Positions 41,543 to 51,580 of a stretch of 64,000 bases of DNA are shown here, in pieces. Location of the stretch: the NCBI GenBank assembly GCA_900549235.1, contig URNT01000017.1:1-64000 (forward strand). Direction: 5' to 3'. The translations under genes were made by a program, and so were the position numbers. Source of the stretch: an uncultured Clostridium sp. (lineage in GTDB: Bacteria > Bacillota > Clostridia > Lachnospirales > Lachnospiraceae). Every line of letters begins with the position of its first letter. The first letter of the stretch is position 1. The notes under the pieces were generated by a model that made no database searches, was not told where the DNA came from, and worked only from the letters and a program-made list of their open reading frames with translations.

Positions 41543-41728
41543 GCTGTCTGGATTGACGGCAGTTTTAGCGCCTGCGTGAGTCAGAACCTTGCGGTTTGGG
41601 CGTGTTTAACTTAAATGATGCTGATATTCTGTGCGTTCTGGTGACGGTGGACGAACCGGCTGCCTGCTATGTACAGAGGCAGATTGGCATAAAAGCCGCG
41701 GTCGGAAACCGCAAATATTATCAGAGAG
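41543..41728 (+). promoter_or_regulatory. Structured rpmE leader
   Basis: A 185-base untranslated leader ahead of a 69-codon gene. The hairpin GCGGT-CGGAA-ACCGC (41697-41711) is 15 bases before the SD. An overlapping frame at 41596 is not a gene. Long leaders of L31 genes often hold autoregulatory r-protein sites; whether this matches a known L31 leader family was not tested. Confidence 0.4.
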
Positions 41729-41938
41729 GTGAATATCATGAGAGAAGGAATCCATCCAAATTATTATCAGGCAAAGGTAGTATGCAACTGTGGCAACGAG
41801 TTCGTAACCGGCTCTACAAAGCAGGACATTCACGTTGAGGTTTGCTCCAAGTGCCATTCTTTCTATACAGGCCAGCAGAAGGCTGCTGCTGCCCGTGGAC
41901 GTATTGATAAGTTCAATCGTAAATATGGCATTCAGTAA
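41729..41938 (+). CDS. rpmE: Ribosomal protein bL31, zinc-binding form
   Basis: 69 aa. Cys-x-Cys (CNCGNEF) near residue 16 and CSKCHSFYTG near residue 37 supply the four zinc ligands (C+ type), so it serves when zinc is sufficient. SD GAGAGGTG. Terminator follows. Confidence 0.96.
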   Translation: MNIMREGIHPNYYQAKVVCNCGNEFVTGSTKQDIHVEVCSKCHSFYTGQQKAAAARGRIDKFNRKYGIQ

Positions 41939-41955
41939 TAAGCAAGAAGAGATGA

Positions 41956-41990
41956 GGGTTGAGCTTGGAAGCAGGCTCAGCCCTTTCTTA
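41956..41990 (+). terminator. Terminator of rpmE
   Basis: GGGTTGAGC and GCTCAGCCC, 9-bp stem, then TTTCTTAAATT. Confidence 0.75.
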
Positions 41991-42037
41991 AATTAAATCA
42001 GGAGCTTTTTTATGAAGTTTTCTGAGCGGAGGAAAAT

Positions 42038-42994
42038 ATGAAGTATTCAGGAATCGGCGGTCAGGCGGTGATCGAAGGCATTATGATGCAGAACGGCGAT
42101 GATTACGCCGTTGCGGTACGCAGGCCGGACGGGGAGATCGAGGTGAAAAAAGACACCTATGTGAGTATGACGAAGAAATGCAAGGTCCTGGGACTCCCGT
42201 TTATCCGCGGTATTTTCAGCTTTGCAGATTCCATGATCGTGGGAAGCCGGGCCCTTACCTGGTCCTGCAGCTTTTTTGAGGATGATGAGGACACAGAACC
42301 GGGGAAATTTGAACAATGGCTGGATAAAGTGTTTGGGGAGAAGCTTGAAAAGGTGCTTATGGGCGTGGTGATGGTATTTTCCTTTGTGCTGGCCATCGGC
42401 ATTTTTATGGTGCTTCCCATGCTGATCGCCAGGTTCCTTAAAACCTGGATCCGGTCAGAGACGGTGATGGCCATACTGGAGGGCGTGATCCGCATCCTTA
42501 TATTTATCGGGTATATCAAGCTGGTGTCCCGGATGGAGGACATACGGCGCACCTTTATGTACCATGGCTCGGAGCATAAGTGCATCAACTGCATCGAACA
42601 CGGACTGGAGCTTACCGTGGAAAATGTCCGCGCCAGCTCAAAGGAGCACAAGCGGTGCGGCACCAGCTTTATTATGATCGTTATGGTGATCAGCATCCTG
42701 TTTTTCATGGTGATCCGGGTGGATACCCTGTGGCTGCGGGCTGTGAGCCGCATCGTACTGATCCCGGTGATCGCGGGGGTGTCCTACGAGTTCCTGCGGT
42801 TTGCAGGAAGGCATGATTCAAAGCTGGTGGATGTTCTGAGCCGGCCGGGGATGTGGATGCAGGGCCTCACCACCACAGAGCCGGATGAGGATATGATCCC
42901 GGTAGCCATCCAGGCGGTGGAGGCGGTCTTTGACTGGCGGGCCTATCTGGATGAAAATTTCCCTGACTGGAGAAAGGAAGGGAAGGGAGCATGA
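42038..42994 (+). CDS. DUF1385 membrane protein
   Basis: 318 aa, PF07136. Starts with the family signature GIGGQAVIEGIMMQN; RGIFSFADSMIVG, MYHGSEHKCINCIEHG and RCGTSFIMIVMVIS are also conserved. Four to five TM helices. Function unproven. It sits in the standard rpmE-DUF1385-prmC-prfA order of Clostridia and overlaps prmC by 4 bases, so it is probably co-translated with translation-termination genes. Confidence 0.9.
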   Translation: MKYSGIGGQAVIEGIMMQNGDDYAVAVRRPDGEIEVKKDTYVSMTKKCKVLGLPFIRGIFSFADSMIVGSRALTWSCSFFEDDEDTEPGKFEQWLDKVFGEKLEKVLMGVVMVFSFVLAIGIFMVLPMLIARFLKTWIRSETVMAILEGVIRILIFIGYIKLVSRMEDIRRTFMYHGSEHKCINCIEHGLELTVENVRASSKEHKRCGTSFIMIVMVISILFFMVIRVDTLWLRAVSRIVLIPVIAGVSYEFLRFAGRHDSKLVDVLSRPGMWMQGLTTTEPDEDMIPVAIQAVEAVFDWRAYLDENFPDWRKEGKGA

Positions 42995-43860
42995 ACCTGG
43001 GAACACTGTTTGAGCGGGGAAATGAAATCCTCACCCGCAGGGAGGTGCCGGATGCAGCCTTAGATGCCAGAGCCCTGCTTCTGGAAGTCTTTGGCATAAG
43101 CCTGGCGTCCTTTCTTACGGGAAGAAACAGAGAGCTTTCTGAGGATAAGGATACGGCGGAGAAGATAAAAGCCTATGAGGCACTTATAAATCGCCGGGCA
43201 GAGCGGGTGCCCCTGCAGCACCTGACCGGTTTCCAGGGATTTATGGGATATGAATTTTTGGTAAATGAACATGTGCTGATCCCAAGGCAGGATACGGAGA
43301 CGTTGGTTGAACTGGTGCTTTCAGAGCAGAAGGGGAAGAATAAGGCCATTTTGGACGTGTGCACCGGATCTGGCTGCATTGCGCTGAGTCTGGCTCTTAT
43401 GGGCGGATACAGACAGGTGACGGCTCTGGATCTGTCAGAAGAGGCCCTTCAGGTGGCAGAAAAGAACCGGGAACGGCTTCTTGGTTCGTATGAAGGGGAA
43501 TTTCATCTGATACAGAGCGATATGTTTAAGCAGGTGCCGGCAGGAGAACGTTTTGATGTGATCGTATCCAATCCCCCTTACATTCCCAGCCAGGTGATCG
43601 AGGGGCTGGAGCCGGAGGTAAAAGACCATGAGCCCAGGATGGCACTTGACGGCGACGGTGACGGGCTTAAATTTTACAGGATACTGGCATTGCAGTGCAG
43701 GGAGTATTTAAAGCCCGGCGGAGCCGTATATCTGGAGATCGGACATGACCAGGCAGAGGCAGTAAGAGACCTCTTTGCTGGTGAGGGATATACAGAGATT
43801 GCCTGCCATAAGGACCTGGCAGGGCTGGACCGCGTGATACGGGCGGTCTGGAAGGGATGA
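42991..43860 (+). CDS. prmC: Release-factor glutamine methyltransferase
   Basis: 289 aa. N-terminal helical domain, SAM site DVCTGSGCIALSLAL and catalytic VSNPPYIP. Methylates the Gln of the GGQ motif in RF1 (encoded next) and RF2. Confidence 0.95.
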   Translation: MNLGTLFERGNEILTRREVPDAALDARALLLEVFGISLASFLTGRNRELSEDKDTAEKIKAYEALINRRAERVPLQHLTGFQGFMGYEFLVNEHVLIPRQDTETLVELVLSEQKGKNKAILDVCTGSGCIALSLALMGGYRQVTALDLSEEALQVAEKNRERLLGSYEGEFHLIQSDMFKQVPAGERFDVIVSNPPYIPSQVIEGLEPEVKDHEPRMALDGDGDGLKFYRILALQCREYLKPGGAVYLEIGHDQAEAVRDLFAGEGYTEIACHKDLAGLDRVIRAVWKG

Positions 43861-43875
43861 TGAAAGGAGAGTAGT

Positions 43876-44952
<1,077 letters not shown>

Positions 44953-44966
44953 TGGAAAAATGAGGA

Positions 44967-44993
44967 CAGGGAGAGGCGGCGGGCCTCTCCCTG
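44967..44993 (+). terminator. Hairpin after prfA
   Basis: CAGGGAGAGG and CCTCTCCCTG, perfect 10-bp stem, no strong U-run after it. Confidence 0.55.
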
Positions 44994-45021
44994 TGCTGTA
45001 ATAAAGAAAGGGGACAGAGTG

Positions 45022-45186
45022 ATGGAAGCAGTAAAGAATGTAAAGGAAACGATTTCTGCTTTAAGTAGTTCCTCTGACAATCAGCTTTACAGGAATGATT
45101 TTTATTTTTTCTTTGATATCTTCTTTTCTGATCATCTGAAGAATCGTTTTACCTGCATAGAGAGCCAGTTCTTTTGTGTTCTGTGA
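45022..45186 (+). pseudogene. 5' fragment of a gene cut at the island junction
   Basis: ATG 45022 is preceded by AAAGGGGACAGAG, a usable SD, and begins MEAVKNVKETISALSS. From about 45058 the frame runs over the antisense of the LacI stop and coding region and ends at 45186. The first 13-15 codons look like the start of a host gene lost when the AT-rich sugar island joined here. The identity of the gene cannot be told. Confidence 0.35.
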
Positions 45187-46059
45187 TACGGTAGTAATCT
45201 GGGGGCTTGTAAATTGGGTTAGAGAGATATTGTCAAACCCCACTACCTTGATTTGCTCTGGAACGTCTATGTCATTTTCTGTAAAAACATTAACGCAGGC
45301 GAGAGCCATCATATCGTTGGTAGCAAAGACACCATCAAAAAATATTCCCTTTTCTTTTAGAAGACGTTCCATTACATTTCTAGTTTCATCATATTCAGGA
45401 AAGCAGCTCATTTCCAATTCTTCGGTATATTCTAGTCCGCTTTCTTTTAAAGCTCTGATGTATCCGGCTCTGCGGCTTTGTATGGTGGAGGCATAGCGAG
45501 TGTCTCTTAAAAATAGGATTCTTCGACAGCCTTTGCGTATCAGTTCATTTGCAGCCAGATACCCTCCCAATTCATTGTCTGAAAGAACCATCACATCTGC
45601 ATTTTTTGGGGCCCGGTCGATATAGACAACAGGCAAGTTTTGTATTTCGTTTATCTGAGCAATCTCATTTTGGCCTGAAATATAGATGATTCCATCTACG
45701 TGCTTTTTGGCCAGTCCTTTAATGTGCATATTTTCCAGATTATAATCTTCATTTGAATTACACACGAGGAGAGAGTAGTGCCGTTTCAGCAAAAATGCAT
45801 CCAACTCCCGTATGATCCTGGCAAAGAATTCATTTGTAATATCAGGGACGATGACTCCGATGCTGTTGCTACGGTTTGTTCGCAGCCCGATTGCATTTAC
45901 ATTGGGAGTAAAACCACATTCTTCGATGGTTTTTCTTACCCTGTATTCTGTCTCTCTGGAATATCCGCCATTCTGGTTGATCACTCTGGAAACTGTTGCA
46001 ATAGAGACGCCGGCTTTTTTTGCCACGTCTATAATGGATACCCTTTTATTGCCGTCCAT
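45061..46059 (-). CDS. LacI-family regulator A of the D-allose island
   Basis: 332 aa. HTH at 6-27 (IIDVAKKAGVSIATVSRVINQNGGYS), hinge and periplasmic-binding-protein-like effector domain (IGVIVPDITNEFFARI, DNISLTQFTSPQITTVSQ). It is a same-length sister of regulator B, transcribed divergently, about 60% identical by eye over the DNA-binding and core regions. Its stop codon lies exactly at the island edge. Likely a repressor responding to the sugar or its phosphate. Confidence 0.88.
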   Translation of the reverse strand: MDGNKRVSIIDVAKKAGVSIATVSRVINQNGGYSRETEYRVRKTIEECGFTPNVNAIGLRTNRSNSIGVIVPDITNEFFARIIRELDAFLLKRHYSLLVCNSNEDYNLENMHIKGLAKKHVDGIIYISGQNEIAQINEIQNLPVVYIDRAPKNADVMVLSDNELGGYLAANELIRKGCRRILFLRDTRYASTIQSRRAGYIRALKESGLEYTEELEMSCFPEYDETRNVMERLLKEKGIFFDGVFATNDMMALACVNVFTENDIDVPEQIKVVGFDNISLTQFTSPQITTVSQNTKELALYAGKTILQMIRKEDIKEKIKIIPVKLIVRGTT

Positions 46060-46161
46060 ACATTCTCCTTGTTTTCCTTTTTCGGGAAATTATATTCCTG
46101 TATTGCAGAACCCTCTGATACCCCTCTCTGCGGAAAAAAATCCAGTCAGGCTCTGTTATTA

Positions 46162-46190
46162 ATCATAATTTTTTATGATAGAAATGTCAA
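46162..46190 (-). promoter_or_regulatory. Promoter of LacI regulator A
   Basis: Minus strand TTGACA (46185-46190), 17 bases, TATGAT (46162-46167). Operator O1 lies about 32 bases upstream of the -35. Confidence 0.65.
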
Positions 46191-46221
46191 CTAAAACGAA
46201 AACATCCCCGCACTACTCATG

Positions 46222-46233
46222 GTAAACGTTTAC
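46222..46233. promoter_or_regulatory. LacI-type operator O1
   Basis: GTAAACGTTTAC, a perfect 12-bp palindrome with a central CG, the form expected for LacI/GalR proteins. Confidence 0.65.
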
Positions 46234-46306
46234 ACAATAAAATGTAACTTATGCACAAAAAAATAGAAAAATAATCGTATAAATAGTAGAAAAAGCACGT
46301 TACATA

Positions 46307-46335
46307 TTGACATATACTACGTAAAGGTTTACTAT
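46307..46335 (+). promoter_or_regulatory. Promoter of the D-allose operon
   Basis: TTGACA, 17 bases, TACTAT. Operator O2 covers the spacer and part of the -10. Confidence 0.75.
46321..46332. promoter_or_regulatory. LacI-type operator O2
   Basis: GTAAAGGTTTAC, arms GTAAA/TTTAC, sitting on the spacer and -10 of the operon promoter. Confidence 0.65.
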
Positions 46336-46348
46336 AGGGTTGCAGAGA

Positions 46349-46364
46349 ACGTAAACCTTTACGT
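46349..46364. promoter_or_regulatory. LacI-type operator O3
   Basis: ACGTAAACCTTTACGT, arms of 7 bp, centred exactly 30 bp (three helical turns) from O2 and lying in the transcribed leader. Confidence 0.65.
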
Positions 46365-46382
46365 AAAACGGGAGGCTGACAC

Positions 46383-47381
46383 ATGGATGGCACAAAAAGA
46401 GTTTCTATTGTGGATATAGCAAAACAAGCTGGGGTGTCAACGGCAACTGTGTCTCGAGTAATGAATCAGAATGGGGGATATTCAAAAGAAACAGAGAAAA
46501 GAGTCAGGCAGACTATTGCTGCCTGTGACTTTACACCCAATGTGAACGCGATTGGTTTGAGAACGAACAAAAGCCAGTGTATAGGTGTGATTGTTCCGGA
46601 TGTAACCAATGAATTTTTTGCTAAAATTATACAGGAACTGGATTTTTATCTGTTAAAGCATGGTTATTCGTTGCTGATTTGTAATTCTAATGAGGATTAT
46701 GAATTGGAAAATATGCATATTAAAGGATTGATTGAAAAGCACGTAGATGGAATTGTTTATATTTCAGGCCAAAATGAAATTAAATATATTAATGAGATTA
46801 AAGATGTGCCAATTGTATATATTGACAGGGCACCACAAAATGCAAAAATGTTGATTCTCTCTGACAATGAAGGCGGGGGATACATGGCAACAGAGGAAAT
46901 GCTGAAAAAAGGCTGCTCAGATATACTCCTGTTAAGAGATGTACGCTGTGCATCTACTATACGGAGCCGTAAGGAAGGATATGTGAAGGCTTTAGAAAAA
47001 TATGGAATACCCTACAGAGAGGAACTGGAAATCAGCTGTTTCCCGGACTATGAGGATGCCTGGAAGGCAATGAAGCAGCTGATCAAGTCCAGAGGGTGCT
47101 TTTTTGACGGAGTTTTCGCAACGAATGATAGGATGGCTTTGGCCAGTGTGAATGTATTAGAGAATGTTGGAATACAGATTCCAGAGCAGGTAAAGGTGGT
47201 GGGATTTGATAATGTTTCGCTTACCCGTTTTACTAGCCCCAGAATCACTACTGTTTCTCAGGATACAAAGCAGATGGCAATTTGCGCTGGAAGAACTATT
47301 TTAAAGATGATTCGCAAAAAAGAGATAAAGGAGTCTTGTACGATTATTCCAGTTACATTGGAAGTGCGGGATACAACTTGA
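46383..47381 (+). CDS. LacI-family regulator B of the D-allose island
   Basis: 332 aa, HTH IVDIAKQAGVSTATVSRVMNQ at 7-27, effector domain with IGVIVPDVTNEFFAKI. First gene of the sugar operon and under its operators, so autoregulated. Sister of regulator A: the two share nearly all core motifs but differ in the effector pocket region, which could give two inducers or a heterodimer. SD GGGAGG. Confidence 0.88.
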   Translation: MDGTKRVSIVDIAKQAGVSTATVSRVMNQNGGYSKETEKRVRQTIAACDFTPNVNAIGLRTNKSQCIGVIVPDVTNEFFAKIIQELDFYLLKHGYSLLICNSNEDYELENMHIKGLIEKHVDGIVYISGQNEIKYINEIKDVPIVYIDRAPQNAKMLILSDNEGGGYMATEEMLKKGCSDILLLRDVRCASTIRSRKEGYVKALEKYGIPYREELEISCFPDYEDAWKAMKQLIKSRGCFFDGVFATNDRMALASVNVLENVGIQIPEQVKVVGFDNVSLTRFTSPRITTVSQDTKQMAICAGRTILKMIRKKEIKESCTIIPVTLEVRDTT

Positions 47382-47401
47382 TGTTAAGCATAGGAGGGTT
47401 T

Positions 47402-48922
47402 ATGGAGACATTAGTTAAAATGGAAGGTGTTACCAAGGTGTTTCCTGGTGTCAAGGCGTTAGATGGCATCTCGTTTGAAATCAAAGCAGGAGAGGTTCAT
47501 GTTTTGATGGGGGAAAATGGAGCGGGAAAATCTACCTTAATGAAGATACTGAGTGGTGTTTATCAGCCTACTGCAGGGAAAATCACGGTAAAAGGAAAGG
47601 AGTTTGCTTATTTAACACCAAAAGATTCTTATGAGTGTGGAATTAGTATTATTTATCAGGAACTAAGTGTGATCAATGAGCTGTCAATACTGGAAAATCT
47701 GTTTGTAGGAAAACTTCCAACAAAACGAATTGGTGGAATTCCTGTGGTGGATTACAAAAGTATGACGGAACAGGCAAAAACTGTTATGGATAAGGTAGGA
47801 CTAAAAAGAAAGCCAGGGCAGTTGGTAGAGGAGATCAGTATTTCGGAAAAGCAGCAGTGTGAAATCGCTAAGGCCCTAATTTTCAATGCGGATGTGATTA
47901 TTATGGATGAACCGACCTCATCGCTGACAAGTTCGGAAGTTGCACATTTGTTTGATATAATCCGGCAGTTGAAAGCAGAGGGAAAAGGAATTGTATATAT
48001 ATCCCATAAAATGGACGAAATTAAGGAAATAGGTGATGTTGTAACCGTATTAAAGGATGGAACTTATGTGGGAACCAGAAATGTACAGGAAGTTACTCTG
48101 GATGATATTATAAAGATGATGGTAGGGCGAGAGATAAAGGGAACCTATCGTAATGAACAAATACAAGAATTTTCATCAGAGCCTGTAATTTTTGAAGTCA
48201 GGAACATAAGCAGGAAAGACCAACGGGTAAAGAATGTATCATTTCAGGTTCATAAAGGGGAAATTGTAGGCTTTGCTGGCTTGGTGGGAGCGGGGCGCAG
48301 CGAACTAATGAACTCGATTTTTGGATCAGAACCCAAAAGCAGCGGGCAGATTTTTATAAATGGAAATGAGGTTCGGATTAGTTCTCCTTATGAGGCAATT
48401 AAAAATGGCCTGGCAATGGTTACAGAGAACAGAAGAGAAACAGGTTTTCTCAATAATTTTAGTATAAAGCAGAATATATCGATTGTGCCTTTTATTAAAA
48501 ACTCCAGAGGAAAAGGATTGTTAGGGTTGGTGGATTCTAAAGCGGAGGATGAGTATGCTGCCAGGCAAAAGCAGGATATGAATGTAAAATGCAGGGATGT
48601 AGAACAGAATATTACAGAGCTGTCAGGCGGGAACCAGCAAAAAGTAATACTGGGAAAATGGATGGCGGCAGAATCTCAGGTAATCATATTTGACGAACCT
48701 ACAAAAGGAATTGATGTAGGAAGCAAAAGTGAGATTTATGTATTGATGCGCCGACTGGCAGATCAGGGAAAAGGTGTGATTATGGTATCTTCTGAGATGC
48801 CAGAACTTTTATCTGTATGTGATACTATTTGTGTATTTAGGGACGGAGAGATCAGAATGACCTATGGAGTCCGGGAAGCAACAGAGGAAAATATTTTGAA
48901 ATCGTCAACTGGCGAGGTGTAA
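47402..48922 (+). CDS. Sugar ABC transporter ATPase (RbsA/AlsA type)
   Basis: 506 aa from ATG 47402 (SD AGGAGGG); an upstream extension overlaps regulator B and is rejected. Two fused ATPase domains as in the CUT2 family: Walker A GENGAGKST, signature ISISEKQQCEIAKAL and Walker B IIMDEPTSS in the first; degenerate GLVGAGRSE, LSGGNQQKVILGKW and IIFDEPTKGIDVG in the second. Energises import with the next permease. Confidence 0.92.
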   Translation: METLVKMEGVTKVFPGVKALDGISFEIKAGEVHVLMGENGAGKSTLMKILSGVYQPTAGKITVKGKEFAYLTPKDSYECGISIIYQELSVINELSILENLFVGKLPTKRIGGIPVVDYKSMTEQAKTVMDKVGLKRKPGQLVEEISISEKQQCEIAKALIFNADVIIMDEPTSSLTSSEVAHLFDIIRQLKAEGKGIVYISHKMDEIKEIGDVVTVLKDGTYVGTRNVQEVTLDDIIKMMVGREIKGTYRNEQIQEFSSEPVIFEVRNISRKDQRVKNVSFQVHKGEIVGFAGLVGAGRSELMNSIFGSEPKSSGQIFINGNEVRISSPYEAIKNGLAMVTENRRETGFLNNFSIKQNISIVPFIKNSRGKGLLGLVDSKAEDEYAARQKQDMNVKCRDVEQNITELSGGNQQKVILGKWMAAESQVIIFDEPTKGIDVGSKSEIYVLMRRLADQGKGVIMVSSEMPELLSVCDTICVFRDGEIRMTYGVREATEENILKSSTGEV

Positions 48923-48940
48923 TCAGGAGGGAGAATAACC

Positions 48941-49909
48941 ATGAACCAGAATACAGAAATAAAATCAAAACCGAGCTTTGGGGTTCTTTGGCAAAAATAT
49001 GGAACAATTGGAATTTTTTTGCTTCTTTTGGTTGTGCTTGCAATTGCAAAACCAGCCAGTATCTTTAATCCGGACAGTATTCCTCAGATTTTAAAGCAGA
49101 GCGCGGTTAATATACTGTTGGCTTTAGGAGAATTTTTTGCCATATTGATTGCGGGTATTGACCTGTCAGTAGGGGCGGTGGCTGGTCTTGTGGGAATGCT
49201 CACAGCTATGCTTATGGTAAATGGAGTTCCTGTGATTCCGGCATTGCTTCTGGGAATTCTGATAGGAATGCTTATTGGCTTCTGTAATGGGATGCTGGTT
49301 AATAAAACTGGTCTGCATCCTTTTATCATCACACTGGGAACTCAATCTATTTTTCAGGGAATTATGCTGGTAATTTCGGATTCCAGAAATATATATGGTT
49401 TTCCGGCTTCTTTTACAAAGACTATGAGTGCAAGCATTCTTTATATACCAATTCCTGTTATTATTGCTTTGCTTGTGGCGGCTGCCTGTGCTTTTTTTAC
49501 TGCAAAATGTAAGGCAGGAAGAAATATTTATGCGTTAGGAGGTAATATGGAGGCAGCATGGTACTCTGGGGTGAATGTAAATCTTCATAGGCTTCTGGTA
49601 TTTATGATTTCAGGAACCTGCGCAGGAATTGCAGGCATTGTGCTATTAGGACGGGTAGGTGCTGCAGCGCCGACAGCTGGAACTGGATATGAAACCTATG
49701 CTATTGCAGCGACTATCATTGGCGGAACGAGTTTCATGGGGGGTAAAGGGAAAATACTGGGAGTGGTGATTGGAGGTATGATTATCGGTATTATAAATTA
49801 TGGAATGACAGCGCTTATGATACCGAGCAGCTATCAGAAAATTGTAATGGGTGCATTGATCATTATTTCTGTTGCCATTGATCATTTTGTGGCAAAGGCT
49901 AAAAAATAG
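48941..49909 (+). CDS. Sugar ABC transporter permease (RbsC/AlsC type)
   Basis: 322 aa, 8-10 TM helices. CUT2 signatures include AGIDLSVGAVAGL, the long GNMEAAWYSGVNV loop and GGTSFMGGKGKILG. One permease gene, homodimeric channel. 18 bases from neighbours on both sides. Confidence 0.92.
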   Translation: MNQNTEIKSKPSFGVLWQKYGTIGIFLLLLVVLAIAKPASIFNPDSIPQILKQSAVNILLALGEFFAILIAGIDLSVGAVAGLVGMLTAMLMVNGVPVIPALLLGILIGMLIGFCNGMLVNKTGLHPFIITLGTQSIFQGIMLVISDSRNIYGFPASFTKTMSASILYIPIPVIIALLVAAACAFFTAKCKAGRNIYALGGNMEAAWYSGVNVNLHRLLVFMISGTCAGIAGIVLLGRVGAAAPTAGTGYETYAIAATIIGGTSFMGGKGKILGVVIGGMIIGIINYGMTALMIPSSYQKIVMGALIIISVAIDHFVAKAKK

Positions 49910-49927
49910 GATAAGGAGGAACTACGA

Positions 49928-50605
49928 ATGAAGCCAATGTTTAATCCATCTCTGATGTGTATGGATCTGTTGAATATCAAAGATCAATTACAGATATTAA
50001 ATTCCAGAGCAGATATGTACCATGTAGATATTATGGATGGTCATTTTGTAAAAAACATTACGTTATCACCTGATTTCTGCAAGGCAATAAAACCTGCCTG
50101 TCAGATTCCGTTAGACTGCCATCTGATGGTAACAACTCCCGATGATTTTATCAAACCTTTGGCAGATGCAGGAGCAGGTTATATCTGTCCACACGCAGAA
50201 ACAATTAATTCAGATGCGTTTCGTATAATTAACAAGATAAGGTCTTTGGGCTGTAAGGTCGGCATTGTTCTGAATCCTGCGACTCCTGTTTCTTATATTC
50301 AGCATTATATTCATCTTTTGGATAAGGTAACAGTAATGAGTGTAGATCCTGGGTTTGCGGGGCAGCCTTTTATCTCCGAAATGCTTGATAAGATCAGTTA
50401 CCTTAGACAGTTAAAACAGGAAAAAGGTTATAGCTATCTGATCGAAGTAGACGGCTCTTGCAATGAACGAACCTTTGGGGAGCTTTATCGGGCTGGAACC
50501 GAGGTGTTTATTGTAGGTACATCTGGGCTTTTTAGGCTGGATGAGGATCTGGAAAAGGCATGGGATAAAATGCTGGATAATTTTAACAGGGCCACAGGCC
50601 GGTAA
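49928..50605 (+). CDS. alsE: D-allulose-6-phosphate 3-epimerase
   Basis: 225 aa TIM barrel of the ribulose-phosphate 3-epimerase family. It follows E. coli AlsE closely: NPSLMCMDLL start, HVDIMDGHFV with metal His/Asp, PLDCHLMVT, VMSVDPGFAGQPFI and IEVDGSCNE. Converts D-allulose-6-phosphate to fructose-6-phosphate. This gene defines the pathway of the island as D-allose/D-allulose rather than ribose. Confidence 0.88.
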   Translation: MKPMFNPSLMCMDLLNIKDQLQILNSRADMYHVDIMDGHFVKNITLSPDFCKAIKPACQIPLDCHLMVTTPDDFIKPLADAGAGYICPHAETINSDAFRIINKIRSLGCKVGIVLNPATPVSYIQHYIHLLDKVTVMSVDPGFAGQPFISEMLDKISYLRQLKQEKGYSYLIEVDGSCNERTFGELYRAGTEVFIVGTSGLFRLDEDLEKAWDKMLDNFNRATGR

Positions 50606-50616
50606 GGCGGTAATCA

Positions 50617-51525
50617 ATGGAATGGATCATAGGAATTGACATCGGAGGAACTAATTTTCGACTGGGCTGTGTTGCTCGGAATGGAGACTTGGCTTTTTTC
50701 GAAAAGCGTTCTAGTGCTCCGTTTAAGGAAGACGGGGCAGCGAAGGTACTTGGAGCGGAAATCCGAGACTATATGGAACGTCATTCTTTGACGGGTAAAG
50801 TTGCGGCTGTGGCGGTAGGTGTGCCATCTGTGGTAAGCAAGGATAAAAGCTTTGTATATTCCACTCCTAATTTGAAAGGGCTGGAACATATGGATCTGGG
50901 ACATATTTTGGAAGAGTGTCTGGGTATGCAGGTGTTTGTAGATCGGGATGTAAATTATCTTCTTCGTCACGATATTCAAAAATACGGATTGGATCCACAC
51001 AGGGATAAGACTATATTGGGGATGTACTTAGGGACTGGTTTTGGGAATCCAATCTACATAAATGGACAGTTTCATGCAGGAAAAAACGGAGTAGCCGGTG
51101 AATTGGGACATATTCCGCTGTTTGGGCTGGAGGAAATCTGTCCCTGCGGGAATGAGGGGTGTGCGGAACTTCGATGCTCAGGCGCTTACTTAAAAAAGCT
51201 TCAGACACAGTATTATTCGGATACAGAAATTGGAGAGATTTTTTTAAAACATGGAAAGGATGAGAGAATCCTTAAATATGTAAGAGACCTGGCTTATCCA
51301 ATCAGTACAGAGGTAACGCTTTTAGATCCGGATTATGTGGTTATGGGCGGAGGGGTTATGATTATGAAAGATTTTCCTGCGGATTATTTGAAAGAACAGG
51401 TAAAAAAGCGTACAAGGCATCCGTTTCCTTCTGAAAATCTGGAATTTATATTTCCAGAATATAGCCAGACCAGCGGTGTTGTTGGAGGAGGGCTATCAGC
51501 GTTTGATGCAATAGAGCAGGGATGA
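50617..51525 (+). CDS. alsK: D-allose kinase, ROK family
   Basis: 302 aa. ATP site IGIDIGGTNFRLG, catalytic Asp in VDRDVNYL, GVAGELGHIPL with a metal His and the zinc knuckle CPCGNEGCAELRCSG. VSKDKSFVYSTPNLKG and RDVN match the E. coli D-allose kinase pattern. Makes D-allose-6-phosphate. Between it and the next gene is a small TTTTGTT/AACAAAA hairpin. Confidence 0.85.
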   Translation: MEWIIGIDIGGTNFRLGCVARNGDLAFFEKRSSAPFKEDGAAKVLGAEIRDYMERHSLTGKVAAVAVGVPSVVSKDKSFVYSTPNLKGLEHMDLGHILEECLGMQVFVDRDVNYLLRHDIQKYGLDPHRDKTILGMYLGTGFGNPIYINGQFHAGKNGVAGELGHIPLFGLEEICPCGNEGCAELRCSGAYLKKLQTQYYSDTEIGEIFLKHGKDERILKYVRDLAYPISTEVTLLDPDYVVMGGGVMIMKDFPADYLKEQVKKRTRHPFPSENLEFIFPEYSQTSGVVGGGLSAFDAIEQG

Positions 51526-51580
51526 AAATTGGTTTTGTTCCTGGTCTAAATAAACAAAATAAGAAAAGGAGAGGTAAAAA

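Noticed and set aside
41596..41838. 80-aa frame overlapping rpmE
   Set aside because: Lies in the structured rpmE leader and out of frame over the L31 gene.
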